A stretch of 64,000 bases of DNA, taken from positions 558,001 to 622,000 of the forward strand of contig NZ_CP095071.1 of the NCBI RefSeq assembly GCF_022919575.1, in the 5' to 3' direction. Positions 1-9,740 of this stretch are shown here, piece after piece. A model generated the notes under the pieces. That model was not told the origin of the DNA. It did no database searches and saw only the letters and a program-made list of their open reading frames with translations. The translations under genes and the position numbers were made by a program. Position 1 is the stretch's first letter; each line of letters begins with the position of its first letter. This DNA comes from Gracilibacillus salinarum. Lineage in GTDB: Bacteria > Bacillota > Bacilli > Bacillales > Amphibacillaceae.

Positions 1-32
1 TATGAAACAAGTGCTTTATCCCCTAGTACCAC

Positions 33-77
33 AAAAAAAGCAGCAAAGGTTACACGATAACCTTGCTGCTTTTTTTC
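33..77 (-). terminator. Rho-independent terminator overlapping the end of nth
   Basis: A long hairpin (GCAGCAAGGTTA pairing with a near-perfect TAACCTTTGCTGC) is followed on the minus strand by a run of seven T. The stop codon of nth (50-52) and its last codons lie inside the stem, so the terminator and coding end share sequence. It would close the dnaD-nth transcript. Confidence 0.85.
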
Positions 78-712
78 ATTCTTTTCTGACCTTCCCGGCA
101 TAAATCTAATAATGGACAGATCTCACATTGTGGACTTTTTGCTTTACAATGATACCGACCGAAAAAAATCATTCGATGATGCGTATCGCTCCACTCTTCT
201 TTTGGTATTTTCCGCATCAGTGTTTTCTCCACCTCTAACACACTGTCTTTCCAACGACAAATTCCTAGCCGCTTAGAAACACGCTCTACATGAGTATCAA
301 CAGCAATGGTCGGTTCACCAAAAGCAACAGAAGCTACTACATTTGCTGTCTTCCTACCCACTCCTGCTAAACCTTCGAGTTCTTCTTTTGTATGAGGGAC
401 AACACCATTGTATTTTTCTATTAATGTTTCGCACAGCTTACGAATGTTCTTTGATTTGTTGCGATATAAACCAATGGAACGAATATCTGACTGCAATTCT
501 TCTAAGCTAACAGCCAAGTAATCCTCGGGTGTTTTGTATTTCTGAAATAGATCTTTTGTTACTTTATTTACTAAGGCATCTGTACATTGAGCAGATAGTA
601 AAACAGCTATTACTAATTCAAATGGATTTTCATGTGTCAACTCACATTCAGCATCAGGAAACATATTCTCTAATTCCTTCCGCACAATTGCTATTTCTTT
701 CATTGTTAACAT
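50..712 (-). CDS. nth: Endonuclease III (DNA glycosylase/AP lyase)
   Basis: This 220-residue protein should excise oxidised pyrimidines and nick the abasic site in base-excision repair. The helix-hairpin-helix is visible as LAGVGRKTANVV (around residues 113-124) with the catalytic lysine in GRKTAN. The catalytic aspartate is in AVDTHVERV, and the C-terminal 4Fe-4S ligands fit C-x6-C-x2-C-x5-C (CKAKSPQC...C...C). The start is set by AGAGGAG eight bases upstream, which overlaps the dnaD stop. Only 5 bp separate it from dnaD, so the two are co-transcribed as in B. subtilis. The length is typical of the family. Confidence 0.96.
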   Translation of the reverse strand: MLTMKEIAIVRKELENMFPDAECELTHENPFELVIAVLLSAQCTDALVNKVTKDLFQKYKTPEDYLAVSLEELQSDIRSIGLYRNKSKNIRKLCETLIEKYNGVVPHTKEELEGLAGVGRKTANVVASVAFGEPTIAVDTHVERVSKRLGICRWKDSVLEVEKTLMRKIPKEEWSDTHHRMIFFGRYHCKAKSPQCEICPLLDLCREGQKRMKKSSKVIV

Positions 713-717
713 GTATC

Positions 718-1395
718 TTACTCCTCTAACCAGTTATAATAAAGGGATTTATCATATGAATGGGATTTTTTTGCTGTTGTATTCGTTTGGTTTTGATGGA
801 ACGACCTGCTCGTCTGTTGAGCCTGTTGGGGAGATTTGATTCCTTTCTTGTGCCACTCCATTAAAATCCGATCAATATATTTAAAATTGATCTTCCCCAT
901 TAATACCGCTTCTCGTAAGGCAGCATATATTAATGACATATCATGCTTGTCCTCATCAAGCCAATTGTTAATCATCTCAATTTCAAACGGAGAAAGTGGT
1001 CTGCCAAATTCACGTTCAAACTTTTGAAAGACCTCTCCTACTTTATCTTCCGTTTGTTTTCTCGGTTTTTCTTCTGGTTGATACAGTTTTTCCCATAGTG
1101 GCTCAAATGAATACGTTTCTTTTATAATCTGCTCGTCTTCCTTGTCTTCTTCAATCGTAAGAAAGCCCTTTTGTATCAGCTGACGTAACAGGTTGGAACA
1201 TGCCTCGCTACTGATCGTTAGCTGTCTGGACAGTTCTTCTGGTGTAGGAAAATTATTTCCACGCCGTTGTGCGGTATAGATTTGTAAAATAATTGCAAGT
1301 TGTGTTTCGTTCATACCTAACTGTGCAAATCGTTCAATCAAAAGAGCTGGAAGATTGACCTGGTCAAATAATATTGTCTGCATTTTTTCGCGCAT
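718..1395 (-). CDS. dnaD: DNA replication initiation protein DnaD
   Basis: DnaD remodels DNA at the origin and helps recruit the helicase loader during replication initiation and restart. The N-terminal winged-helix domain spans roughly residues 1-110, with FPTPEELSRQLTIS as the helix-turn-helix part. The C-terminal DnaB/DnaD domain contains PLSPFEIEMINNW and the conserved YIDRILMEW. It ends in YYNWLEE, the family signature tail. The chosen ATG at 1395 has an AGGTGGTGAT ribosome site; a GTG five codons earlier is possible but lies within that site. It lies between asnS and nth, the Bacillaceae order. Residues about 195-220 are a polar low-complexity linker. Confidence 0.94.
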   Translation of the reverse strand: MREKMQTILFDQVNLPALLIERFAQLGMNETQLAIILQIYTAQRRGNNFPTPEELSRQLTISSEACSNLLRQLIQKGFLTIEEDKEDEQIIKETYSFEPLWEKLYQPEEKPRKQTEDKVGEVFQKFEREFGRPLSPFEIEMINNWLDEDKHDMSLIYAALREAVLMGKINFKYIDRILMEWHKKGIKSPQQAQQTSRSFHQNQTNTTAKKSHSYDKSLYYNWLEE

Positions 1396-1467
1396 AATTC
1401 TAATCACCACCTTCTATCATTGTGAACATCGGACCTGTGTAATAAGACTGTCCTAAGCTGTAAAATA

Positions 1468-1504
1468 CGATAATCCTTTGCACAACGAATGCAAAGGATT
1501 ATCG
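1468..1504 (-). terminator. Hairpin between asnS and dnaD
   Basis: A perfect 15-bp stem (left arm 1468-1482, right arm 1490-1504) with a 7-base loop lies just after the asnS stop on the minus strand. The following T tract is short (TATTTT), so it could be a weak terminator or an attenuating/processing hairpin that limits read-through into dnaD-nth. Confidence 0.6.
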
Positions 1505-1509
1505 TTCCA

Positions 1510-2802
1510 TTACGGATATAAACGATTTAATAATCGAGGGAATGGAATCGTCTCACGGACGTGCTCTACTCCACTAATCCAGGCTACTGTTCGTTCTAGA
1601 CCTAAACCAAAGCCAGCGTGCGGAACACTTCCGTATTTTCTTAATTCAAGATACCACTGATAAGCATCACCAGCTAGGTTATGCTCCTGGTATCGTTGTT
1701 CCATTAATGTCAAGTCGTCGATTCTTGCCGAACCACCAATGATTTCTCCATATCCTTCTGGTGCGATTAAATCTGCACATAGTACGACATCATCACGCTC
1801 AGGATCTGGTTTCATATAGAAAGCTTTAATGTCTTTTGGATAATGTGTAATAAACACTGGCTGATCAAAGCTTTCAGCAATTGCTGTTTCATGAGGTGCA
1901 CCGAAGTCTTCTCCCCACTCTACGTCAGTAAAACCTTTCTCTTTCAGCATTTCGATTGCTTTATCATAAGTAATGCGTGGAAATGGCGCTTTTATCTTCT
2001 TTAACGCATCGATATCACGTTCTAATGTTGTTAGTTCTAATTGGCAATGTTCTAATACTTGCTCAATCACATAGGAGACATAGTTTTCTTGGATTTCCAG
2101 ACTTTCTTCGTGTGTAACAAAAGCCATTTCTGGTTCAATCATCCAGAATTCAATCAAATGGCGACGAGTTTTTGATTTTTCGGCACGGAATGTAGGACCG
2201 AATGAAAATACCCGTCCTAAAGCCATAGCTGCAGCTTCCATGTATAGTTGACCACTTTGGGATAAATATGCCTCTTCTTCAAAGTATTTTGTATGGAACA
2301 ATTCTGTCGTTCCTTCTGCTGCTGCCCCCGTTAAAATAGGTGGATCAATCTTCACAAAGTCTTCTTTTTGAAAGAATTGATAGGTTGATTGAATGATTTG
2401 ATTTCTAATTTTCATAATCGCATGCTGTTTCTTCGAACGTAACCACAGATGACGATGGTCCATTAAGAACTCTGTTCCATGTTCCTTTGGTGTAATCGGA
2501 TAATCAGATGCTTCATGGATCACTTCTAATTCTTTGACTTGCATTTCGTAGCCAAAAGGTGAACGTGTATCCTCTACTATCGTACCTGTAACGTACAAAG
2601 ATGTTTCCTGTGTCATTGATTTTGCTAATTGAAACGTTTCCTCTGTTACATCCGCTTTTACGACAACACCTTGTATAAAACCTGTACCGTCACGAAGTTG
2701 TAAAAATGCGATTTTTCCGCTGGAACGTTTATTAGCTAGCCATGCTCCAATTGTCACTTCCTGATTTACATTGGCCGCTGCCTTATTTATCGTTGTTTTC
2801 AT
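1510..2802 (-). CDS. asnS: Asparaginyl-tRNA synthetase
   Basis: This 430-residue class IIb synthetase charges tRNA-Asn. The N-terminal OB-fold anticodon-binding domain covers about residues 1-100 ([20 protein letters not shown]). The catalytic core follows, with the class II motif 2 [12 protein letters not shown] and motif 3 [15 protein letters not shown] near the C-terminus. The length matches B. subtilis AsnS. GTGGAGG lies upstream of the ATG. It follows aspB, whose product makes aspartate, in the standard Bacillaceae order. Confidence 0.97.
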   Translation of the reverse strand: MKTTINKAAANVNQEVTIGAWLANKRSSGKIAFLQLRDGTGFIQGVVVKADVTEETFQLAKSMTQETSLYVTGTIVEDTRSPFGYEMQVKELEVIHEASDYPITPKEHGTEFLMDHRHLWLRSKKQHAIMKIRNQIIQSTYQFFQKEDFVKIDPPILTGAAAEGTTELFHTKYFEEEAYLSQSGQLYMEAAAMALGRVFSFGPTFRAEKSKTRRHLIEFWMIEPEMAFVTHEESLEIQENYVSYVIEQVLEHCQLELTTLERDIDALKKIKAPFPRITYDKAIEMLKEKGFTDVEWGEDFGAPHETAIAESFDQPVFITHYPKDIKAFYMKPDPERDDVVLCADLIAPEGYGEIIGGSARIDDLTLMEQRYQEHNLAGDAYQWYLELRKYGSVPHAGFGLGLERTVAWISGVEHVRETIPFPRLLNRLYP

Positions 2803-2825
2803 GTTATTGCCTCCACTATCTATAC

Positions 2826-4006
2826 TTATCTGTGATTCTCTACAAAACGTTTAATACGGTTTGCAGCTTCTTCTAGTTGTTCTAATGAAATGGCGTAAGA
2901 AAGACGGACATTATCCGGTGCACCGAATCCAGATCCGGGAACCAATGCTACTTTTTCCTCTTCCAATAATGCTGTAACCCATTCATCTACTGTTTCGAAT
3001 CCGTTCATTTCTACTGCTTTTTTAACATTTGGGAATAAGTAGAATGCACCCTTAGGTTTGACACAATCAATTCCTGGAATGGCTACCAGCCAGTCATACA
3101 GTTTCTCTAAACGATCTGCAAAAGCTTCTCTCATCACATCCACTGGCTGTTGATCACCTGTATATGCAGCCTCTGCTGCTACTTGTGCGATTGATGTCGG
3201 ATTAGAAGTAGAATGAGATGCCAAGTTCGTCATCGCTTTAATTATTGCTTTGTTCCCTACTGCATACCCGATTCTCCAGCCTGTCATAGAGTGAGATTTG
3301 GAAACACCGTTAATGACAACAGTTTGTTCTTTTAACTGGGGAGAAAGCTCAGCAATGGACACATGCTTCGTAGATGTATACGTTAATTTTTCATAGATTT
3401 CATCTGAAACAATTAAAATATTATGCTTCAAACAAACTTCTCCTAGTGCTTCTAATTCTTCCTTATCATACATAACCCCTGTTGGATTACTCGGGAGTTG
3501 ATGATTACAGCTTTTGTTTTGGCTGTAATTGCATTTTCTAACTGTTCTGGTGTTAATTTAAATTCATTTTCTTCTTGAGCATCCACAAATACTGGTTTTC
3601 CCTCTGCTAATTTAATCTGTTCCGGATAGCTTACCCAGTATGGAGCGGGAACAATAACTTCATCCCCTTTGTTTAACAGTACTTGAAATAATGTATACAG
3701 ACCATGTTTCGCACCAATGGTAACAATGATTTGATCGAGGTCATATGCCAAGCCCTGATCATCTTGCATTTTATTCTGAATTGCTTTTTTTAATTCTACC
3801 GTACCACCTGATGGTGTATATTTGGTAAATCCGTCATACATTGATTTAGATGCAGCGTCCAAAATATGTTCAGGTGTATTGAAATCGGGCTCACCTGCAC
3901 CTAGGGCAATTACATCATGACCTGCCTGTTTTAATTCTTTTGCTTTCGCTGTGATGGCTAGTGTTGTTGATGGGGTTAAAGTTTGTACTCTGTTTGCTAA
4001 ATCCAT
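2826..4006 (-). pseudogene. aspB: Aspartate aminotransferase, interrupted by a one-base frameshift
   Basis: This would be a fold-type I PLP aminotransferase making aspartate from oxaloacetate and glutamate. The N-terminal part (4006 to about 3495) includes the start MDLANRVQTL and reads to AVIIN. The remainder, in another frame, carries the PLP-lysine motif SKSHSMTGWRIGY and the C-terminal domain. At 3493-3495 a run of three G (plus strand) replaces the four needed to encode the family sequence NSPSNPTG; restoring one base gives a 393-residue protein, the B. subtilis AspB length. No other lesion is seen in either half. The break is thus either a recent mutation or a homopolymer sequencing error. 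The ribosome site is AAAGGTGA before the ATG. Confidence 0.9.
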
Positions 4007-4024
4007 ATTTATTTAATCACCTTT

Positions 4025-4558
4025 CTAATATTGAAATGATGGGGTTAAAGTTAATCGATAATGTGTTTTATCTTCTAATAAGACATGTTCATAAACTAAA
4101 CGATCTGACGTATCCATATATTTAATTTCCAAAATAGGCATTTCTTCATCGATGCCAAATGTAGATCCTAAATACTCGCATTCATTGCAACGATCACGCC
4201 ATTCCGTTAAAAGTTCCTTCTCTGAGTAAAATGATTCTTCATTATACAAATGGTTATCCCACTGACCGTCCTCTGTCTGGAAAACATATGCTAAAGTGTC
4301 CTGCTGTTGATCGTCTTCCCCTTCTAACACGTAGTATAATTGGTCACCATGATATCTTTCCATACTATGTATTTGGTCAAGCGAGGTATTAGCTAATGTA
4401 TATTGACGTACTTCATCAAATTGATTTGTTTTACTTTCGATTACATCTTGATACAGTGAGACAAAATAATAAATGGCGATCAAAGCAACAATGACAATAA
4501 GTGCCACAATGAGCCACCATTTATTAGGTCCGATAAATGGTAAAGATTGCTTTTTCAT
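4025..4558 (-). CDS. ypmB: YpmB/TseB family cell-envelope protein (DUF5590)
   Basis: This 177-residue protein has a short cytoplasmic N-terminus and one membrane segment at about residues 14-34 (KWWLIVALIVIVALIAIYYF), followed by an extracellular domain of two PepSY-like/DUF5590 repeats. B. subtilis YpmB (TseB) is linked to cell-wall elongation through a class A/B penicillin-binding protein; that role is inferred here from family and position. It begins inside the end of ypmA (35 bp overlap) with a GCGAGGA ribosome site, and aspB follows within 20 bp, as in B. subtilis. Two cysteines (RCNEC) sit in the extracellular part. Confidence 0.85.
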   Translation of the reverse strand: MKKQSLPFIGPNKWWLIVALIVIVALIAIYYFVSLYQDVIESKTNQFDEVRQYTLANTSLDQIHSMERYHGDQLYYVLEGEDDQQQDTLAYVFQTEDGQWDNHLYNEESFYSEKELLTEWRDRCNECEYLGSTFGIDEEMPILEIKYMDTSDRLVYEHVLLEDKTHYRLTLTPSFQY

Positions 4559-4697
4559 GGTTATCCTCGCTTAATGTTAATCCAAACATCAAATTATCCT
4601 CTTTTAGCGTTCGATTCAAGCTGTCCACTATTTTATATAAATCATCAGCATGATCAATTTGCACTGTCGATAATGTTGTAATTTTTGATTGGCTCAT
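4524..4697 (-). CDS. ypmA: YpmA family small protein
   Basis: This 57-residue protein (from MSQSKITTL) matches the small uncharacterised YpmA family that always sits before ypmB. The start is fixed by GGAGGTG seven bases before the ATG at 4697; the longer upstream reading has no ribosome site and an unlikely composition. It has no membrane segment, and its predicted fold is a small alpha/beta unit with the conserved core ADDLYKIVDSLNRTLK. Function is unknown. It is translationally overlapped with ypmB. Confidence 0.8.
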   Translation of the reverse strand: MSQSKITTLSTVQIDHADDLYKIVDSLNRTLKEDNLMFGLTLSEDNHEKAIFTIYRT

Positions 4698-4845
4698 ATG
4701 GTAACACCTCCAGTAATAAAAATCATGTATGTGGGATGTAATCTGTACAGAGATGGTAAGAGAATTCTTTTCTTTCTTTATTTTGATGCAGATGCCGTAA
4801 TTTTTCAACTGAAAACTAAGCAGATTTTGAATTATATTTACGGAT

Positions 4846-5673
4846 TTAACGGTGTAAGGAACTTACAGAGCTGTTTTCTGTTAGAATTTCGTAATCATCC
4901 TTGTTTAAACGGACAAAAACCGTTCCAGATTGCTTTAAGAAATAAACATCGATCCATGTTGCATTAAGACGTTCAATCAGGGATTCATTAATTTTGTGTG
5001 TCTGACTCGGGAAAATAATGCCCATATATGGATCTATTTGTTCCAAAAAGCGTTGCGAAGGTGAGTTTCCACTTCCAAATGCTGCAACTTTTAAGATATC
5101 GACGTTAACTGTCTGATTCATTAATTTACGCTCAATGGCAGTGTCCTTATCATTTAAAAACAATATAGACTCTTGTCCGTACTCCATTAAGAAAGAGATG
5201 TCACCATCTTTTGTTTCATCTAATGTACGGAAAGCCAAATCACTCCACAATTTAAAATGGTCATCTAGTTTCCACTTCTGTACCGTCACGTCTTCTTCTA
5301 AAGATTGTACATTCATATTAGGTGGTAGAATGACATTCTCAACTTGGTAATGCTCGATAAAATACAGCAAATTTCCTGTATATTCCTCAGATTGATTCGT
5401 AATGATAATGGTCTCAATTTTGTCTACTTGCAACTTGGACAAATTTTCAAACAACGTTTTTTGACTTTTTTTGGATGCCGTATTGACTAATATATGTTCA
5501 CCTTGGTAATTGGTTAATAAACTTGCCTCTCCGTGAGGCACATTGAAAAATACCATGTCGATTTGATTTGCACTCATTTGCGGTATTTCAACATCCGGAA
5601 TGGCAGAGACTTGAGAGAACACAGCCAGAGTTATAACGTATAAAATTATGCTGCATATTAGCCGAATTTTCAT
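4846..5673 (-). CDS. Secreted, catalytically degenerate metallo-beta-lactamase-fold protein (ComEC-C-like)
   Basis: This 275-residue protein starts with a signal peptide or N-terminal anchor (residues 1-25, likely cleaved after VSA). The rest resembles the metallo-hydrolase domain of ComEC-type proteins. FFNVPHGEASLL stands where family members have FxDVGQGD, and HILVNTASKK stands where they have ILIDTG. TIIITNQSEEYTGN stands where the metal-binding THPHxDHxGG motif belongs. All metal ligands of that motif are gone, so it is probably a non-enzymatic binding protein. The gene lies between dinG and ypmA, where B. subtilis has nothing comparable. The ribosome site is modest (AGAGGTAGG, 11 bases upstream). 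Confidence 0.6.
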   Translation of the reverse strand: MKIRLICSIILYVITLAVFSQVSAIPDVEIPQMSANQIDMVFFNVPHGEASLLTNYQGEHILVNTASKKSQKTLFENLSKLQVDKIETIIITNQSEEYTGNLLYFIEHYQVENVILPPNMNVQSLEEDVTVQKWKLDDHFKLWSDLAFRTLDETKDGDISFLMEYGQESILFLNDKDTAIERKLMNQTVNVDILKVAAFGSGNSPSQRFLEQIDPYMGIIFPSQTHKINESLIERLNATWIDVYFLKQSGTVFVRLNKDDYEILTENSSVSSLHR

Positions 5674-5738
5674 TGGAGAACCAACCTACCTCTTCGATGA
5701 TTTGTACTACATAGGTTCTCACAAAATGGTTTAGTTTA

Positions 5739-8375
5739 TCATAACCATTTCCTGACTCGGTTTAACAATTTTTCAAAGTGATCATAATGAACTGGAATTT
5801 CAGGAATCGATCCCATAAATGTTCTGCCATATCGCTTCGTCATTAATCGGTCATCCATTACAAAAATAACTCCACGATCTGATTTTTTGCGGATTAATCT
5901 CCCGAACCCTTGTTTAAATTGAAGTACTGCCTGAGGCAGCGCGATTTCCATAAAAGGGTTAATTCCTTTGGCCTGGTAATAATTCGCCTTTTTCTTATAT
6001 ACCGGATCTTGTGGTGATTGAAATGGTAATTTGACAATCATTAGACATGACAGGTCTTCACCAGGTATATCAATACCTTGCCAGTATGCATTAGTGCCGA
6101 GCAGAATGGATTTATCAAATCCTTGAAATTGTTTGATCAGTCTGTTTCTGCTTCCAGAAGTAACACCTTGACCAATGATCATATAATCCGACAAATAATC
6201 TGATTCTTTTAGTAAATAATAACTTTTGCGTAACATATCATAAGAGGTAAACAGAACAAGCATTCTGCCACTCGACTGTTCAGCAAGAGAAATAATCGCT
6301 TCATTGACAGCATAAATAAAATCATCATTACGCGGGTATTGGATAGCGGGTAAATCATCAGGTATTAATAGCTCGACATTATGTTTATAATCAAAATGGT
6401 GCTCCACCATATATTCTTTTGCAGATAACGTGCTCATGCCTAATTTATTGCGTATATATTGAAAAGACTTATTCATGGTTAAAGTTGCACTAATTAAAAT
6501 GATTGCTTCTTTTCTGTTAAATAATTGGTCGTGAAGAAGCGTTTGAACAGAAAAAGGTTCCTGGTGAACAAAAACCGCATTCTCTGCTCCATTCTGATCA
6601 ATTTCCAGCCATGTAACCGATGCGTTGTCTTCAACTGCTAATAAACGTTGGAGGGTTTGTTTTATCTGTCCCAATTGATTTTGTTCTTCCTCATCAATCT
6701 GTTCCAGACGTTCACCTAAATATGCGAGCATCATGACTGTTCGATCAACGCTATCCTTTGTTTGTTCATTTGGTTCCCATACTGCTTTAAATCTGCCAAT
6801 TTCAGTAACAGATTTTTGTTTCTGGTTCTCGTTTTTTACTAATTGAAACAGCTGTCGAAATAAAATGTCTGCTTCGTATTTCACATGCTCGATTCTCGTT
6901 AGCATATCACTTAGATTGCCGTAATTTTTTTCGAGCAGCTGTAAGTACGATGTTAATTCGAAATAACTCAATGATAGACCCGAATGGTTTGTCGCCACTT
7001 GTTCCAGTTGATGGGCTTCATCTACAATTAATCGCTGGTAATTTGGTAATAAAGGACGTTCAGTCTTGCTGTCAATTGTTAATAAAGCATGATTGGTGAC
7101 GATGATTAATGCAGATTTGGCCTTATTGAGCATTCTTCGATAAAAACAATATTCTTTCCATGGAGCAGCTGTTCGTTCATGATTTACAATAATCTGATGG
7201 TAGATAGGTTGTTTATCAACGGCAAACTGAATTTCGTCCAGATCCCCTGTCGTTGTCTCTGTCAACCAAACTAAGATCATCGATTTGAACAGAACATCCT
7301 GGTACGAAAAATAACTGGAATCATGATAATATTGCTCGAACTTCTGCAGACTTAAATAATGATTTTTTCCTTTTACAATGGCTACTGGCAGTTGAAGCTG
7401 AAGTTTGTTTAAATCCTTTTCTATTAATTGTGATTGCAGGTTCGTGTTCGTTGTACTTATGACAACACGTTGATTGTGATGCAATGCTTCATAGACAGCA
7501 GGTATTAAATAGGCGATTGTCTTGCCCAGTCCAGTCTCCGCTTCAATCAATGCATGTTCATGTGAACGAAAGTGATCATAGATTTTTTCGCTGATAAATT
7601 GTTGAGAGGGTCTTTTTTCATATTCAGTGAATAGTGAAGCTAATTGCCCCTCCCTACCGTACATCTTCTCCAGAAACTCGCCATAAGTATCATCAATTCC
7701 GTCTTCATGCTGTTCAGATGAAACAGTACTTTTCAAAGCAAAACCCTGATAAATATCAATATCACTTCGCTGTACCGGCGAATCAAGCAATTCTCCTAAT
7801 TGATCCATATTTGAGCGGAGGCGCCTCGAAAGGTAACGTAATTGTTCTTTTACCACCAGTGGTAAGGATCGCAATTTATGCAACAGTATAATGAACAAAT
7901 CTGCTGTCACTAAAGCGTCAGATATCGCACGGTGCGGGTTCTCATGACTTATTAACAAATATTCTGCCAGTTCGTTTAGTTTATAACTTGAAGCCTTAGG
8001 TAACAGAATCCTTGCAAGTTCAACCGTATCCATAACTTTGGGTTTGATTGGTGAATGACCATTCCGTTCTAATTCTTCATTCAAAAATGTAAGGTCGAAA
8101 TATACATTATGAGCTACAAAAATTGCATCATCAAACATATGTATAAAGTCTGCTACAACTTCAGAAAAAACTGGTTTTGTTGCTACATCTTCATCTGTGA
8201 TCGAAGTTAGTTGTGATATGAAAGCGGGAATCGGCTTCTCCGGATTGATCAGTTGACTATACTGTGATGTAATTTGGTTATTTTCGATTAAAACAATAGC
8301 TATTTCTATGATTCGATCGCCTTTGGCTGCTGATTGTCCTGTTGTTTCCACATCTAATACGACATATTTTTGCAA
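5739..8375 (-). CDS. dinG: DinG-family helicase with N-terminal 3'-5' exonuclease domain
   Basis: The N-terminal DEDDh exonuclease (about residues 1-170) shows VVLDVETTG, FVAHNVYFDLTFL and HRAISDALVT. An XPD/DinG-type superfamily 2 helicase follows, with Walker A AETGLGKT, the DEAH box LIVDEAHQL and C-terminal motif QGFGRLIRKK. The cysteine cluster of E. coli DinG is not evident, as in other Bacillus DinG. A TTG at 8375 gives MQKYVVLDVETTG and has GGAG nine bases upstream; the nearest ATG (8384) directly abuts that GGAG, so TTG is preferred. The gene is about 878 residues. It probably acts in DNA repair or processing of nucleic-acid structures. Confidence 0.92.
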   Translation of the reverse strand: MQKYVVLDVETTGQSAAKGDRIIEIAIVLIENNQITSQYSQLINPEKPIPAFISQLTSITDEDVATKPVFSEVVADFIHMFDDAIFVAHNVYFDLTFLNEELERNGHSPIKPKVMDTVELARILLPKASSYKLNELAEYLLISHENPHRAISDALVTADLFIILLHKLRSLPLVVKEQLRYLSRRLRSNMDQLGELLDSPVQRSDIDIYQGFALKSTVSSEQHEDGIDDTYGEFLEKMYGREGQLASLFTEYEKRPSQQFISEKIYDHFRSHEHALIEAETGLGKTIAYLIPAVYEALHHNQRVVISTTNTNLQSQLIEKDLNKLQLQLPVAIVKGKNHYLSLQKFEQYYHDSSYFSYQDVLFKSMILVWLTETTTGDLDEIQFAVDKQPIYHQIIVNHERTAAPWKEYCFYRRMLNKAKSALIIVTNHALLTIDSKTERPLLPNYQRLIVDEAHQLEQVATNHSGLSLSYFELTSYLQLLEKNYGNLSDMLTRIEHVKYEADILFRQLFQLVKNENQKQKSVTEIGRFKAVWEPNEQTKDSVDRTVMMLAYLGERLEQIDEEEQNQLGQIKQTLQRLLAVEDNASVTWLEIDQNGAENAVFVHQEPFSVQTLLHDQLFNRKEAIILISATLTMNKSFQYIRNKLGMSTLSAKEYMVEHHFDYKHNVELLIPDDLPAIQYPRNDDFIYAVNEAIISLAEQSSGRMLVLFTSYDMLRKSYYLLKESDYLSDYMIIGQGVTSGSRNRLIKQFQGFDKSILLGTNAYWQGIDIPGEDLSCLMIVKLPFQSPQDPVYKKKANYYQAKGINPFMEIALPQAVLQFKQGFGRLIRKKSDRGVIFVMDDRLMTKRYGRTFMGSIPEIPVHYDHFEKLLNRVRKWL

Positions 8376-8433
8376 AACGATCATCTCCGATACTAAAAAT
8401 TCCAATTCAATCCGGCACACCTCTATATAAAAG

Positions 8434-8461
8434 AAACTCTTACCTAAAGGGATAAGAGTTT
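8434..8461 (-). terminator. Terminator after panD
   Basis: A 9-bp perfect stem (AAACTCTTA with TAAGAGTTT, loop of 10) is followed by CTTTTA on the minus strand, just downstream of the panD stop. It would end the ypjD-to-panD transcript before dinG. The T tract is short, so termination may be partial. Confidence 0.6.
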
Positions 8462-8468
8462 TCCGGTG

Positions 8469-8852
8469 CTATACGCGAGTTAATGGTGGTTCTTGATCTA
8501 ACATTTCCTGAATATTATTATTGTCATCCATCACGGCAACTTTCGGCCTGAAGTTCGATAATTCCTCTTCTGAGAAAATACCATAGGAAACAATAATAAT
8601 AATATCTTCCGGTTGCACCAGTCGAGCAGCCGCACCATTTAAACACACTACCTTACTTCCTCTTTCACCTGCAATTACATAAGTCTCTATACGTGCTCCA
8701 TTATTATTATTTACAATTTGCACTTTTTCGTGTGGTAAAATACCAACTTGATCGATAATATCCGCATCAATGGTAATACTGCCAACATATTGCAAGTTCG
8801 CTTCGGTCACGCGTGCGCGATGAATTTTTGATTTCATCATAGTACGAAACAT
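8469..8852 (-). CDS. panD: Aspartate 1-decarboxylase
   Basis: This pyruvoyl enzyme converts L-aspartate to beta-alanine for pantothenate and CoA synthesis. The self-cleavage site YVGS falls exactly at Gly24-Ser25, confirming the start MFRTMMKSK. Other family marks are [11 protein letters not shown] and [10 protein letters not shown]. The length of 127 residues is that of B. subtilis PanD. It is the last gene of the panB-panC-panD set, 11 bp after panC, and needs self-processing after translation to become active. Confidence 0.97.
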   Translation of the reverse strand: MFRTMMKSKIHRARVTEANLQYVGSITIDADIIDQVGILPHEKVQIVNNNNGARIETYVIAGERGSKVVCLNGAAARLVQPEDIIIIVSYGIFSEEELSNFRPKVAVMDDNNNIQEMLDQEPPLTRV

Positions 8853-8863
8853 ATAAGTTCCTC

Positions 8864-9736
8864 CTAAACACTAGCTTTAGGCAATGTTCTTTGTAAATCG
8901 ACAATTACATTATCGATCAATCTTGCTTTCGAAAACTGAACAGCTAAAGCAATAATGACTTGTTGATTTAGTTGTTCAGTTTCGGTTAACGAGGGAAAAG
9001 CTAATATCTCTACATAATCTATTCGGCCACTTGTATTAGCGTAAATATAGTTTTTTACTTTCTCTCTTATCATATCAGTATTTCTTTCACCGTCAATAAT
9101 TAATTGTTTTCCAACTTGTAAAGATTTGTATAAATGAACCGCTTCATCCCGTTCTTGTTCGGAAAGATAGACATTCCTGCTGCTTTTTGCTAATCCATCA
9201 ATTTCCCTTACAGTAGGAACCGCGATTATCGTTGTATCAAAATTAAAATCATCAACTAATCCTTCAACAACGGCCACTTGTTGTGCATCTTTTAAACCAA
9301 AGAAAGCAAAGTCTGCCTTCGTAAGATGAAACAGTTTGGTCAGAACCGTCGCTACCCCGTCAAAATGACCAGGTCTGCTTCTTCCGCAGAGTACATCTGT
9401 CCGATTGTGGACCGATACCGTCACTGTCGAACGGACTGGATACATTTCTTCCACGGTTGGCAGGAATAAATAATCCACTCCATGCGCTTCTGCCATCTCT
9501 AAATCTCGTTCTTCATTGCGTGGGTAGCGCTCAAAATCCTCATTTGGACCAAATTGCAATGGATTGACGAAAATACTCGCAATTAGTACTTCGGCATATT
9601 TTTTACTTTCGTCCATTAGTGTAGTATGTCCTTCATGTAAAAAACCCATAGTAGGTACAAAACCGATTGATTGCTGTTGTTGTTTAAGCTCTTTTGTAAT
9701 AGAAGTCAATTCGTTAACAGTTCGTATTACTTTCAC
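8864..9736 (-). CDS. panC: Pantoate-beta-alanine ligase (pantothenate synthetase)
   Basis: This enzyme joins pantoate (from PanB) and beta-alanine (from PanD) using ATP. It is a class I nucleotidyltransferase-fold protein. The HIGH-type motif is HEGH within [15 protein letters not shown], and the KMSKS-like region is [10 protein letters not shown]. The conserved [14 protein letters not shown] stretch is intact. It is 290 residues, the usual length, and begins only 4 bp after panB. Confidence 0.97.
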   Translation of the reverse strand: MKVIRTVNELTSITKELKQQQQSIGFVPTMGFLHEGHTTLMDESKKYAEVLIASIFVNPLQFGPNEDFERYPRNEERDLEMAEAHGVDYLFLPTVEEMYPVRSTVTVSVHNRTDVLCGRSRPGHFDGVATVLTKLFHLTKADFAFFGLKDAQQVAVVEGLVDDFNFDTTIIAVPTVREIDGLAKSSRNVYLSEQERDEAVHLYKSLQVGKQLIIDGERNTDMIREKVKNYIYANTSGRIDYVEILAFPSLTETEQLNQQVIIALAVQFSKARLIDNVIVDLQRTLPKASV

Positions 9737-9740
9737 AATG

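Noticed and set aside
1..32. Possible gene end at the left edge of the window
   Set aside because: Only 32 bases remain beyond the nth terminator; no feature can be supported.
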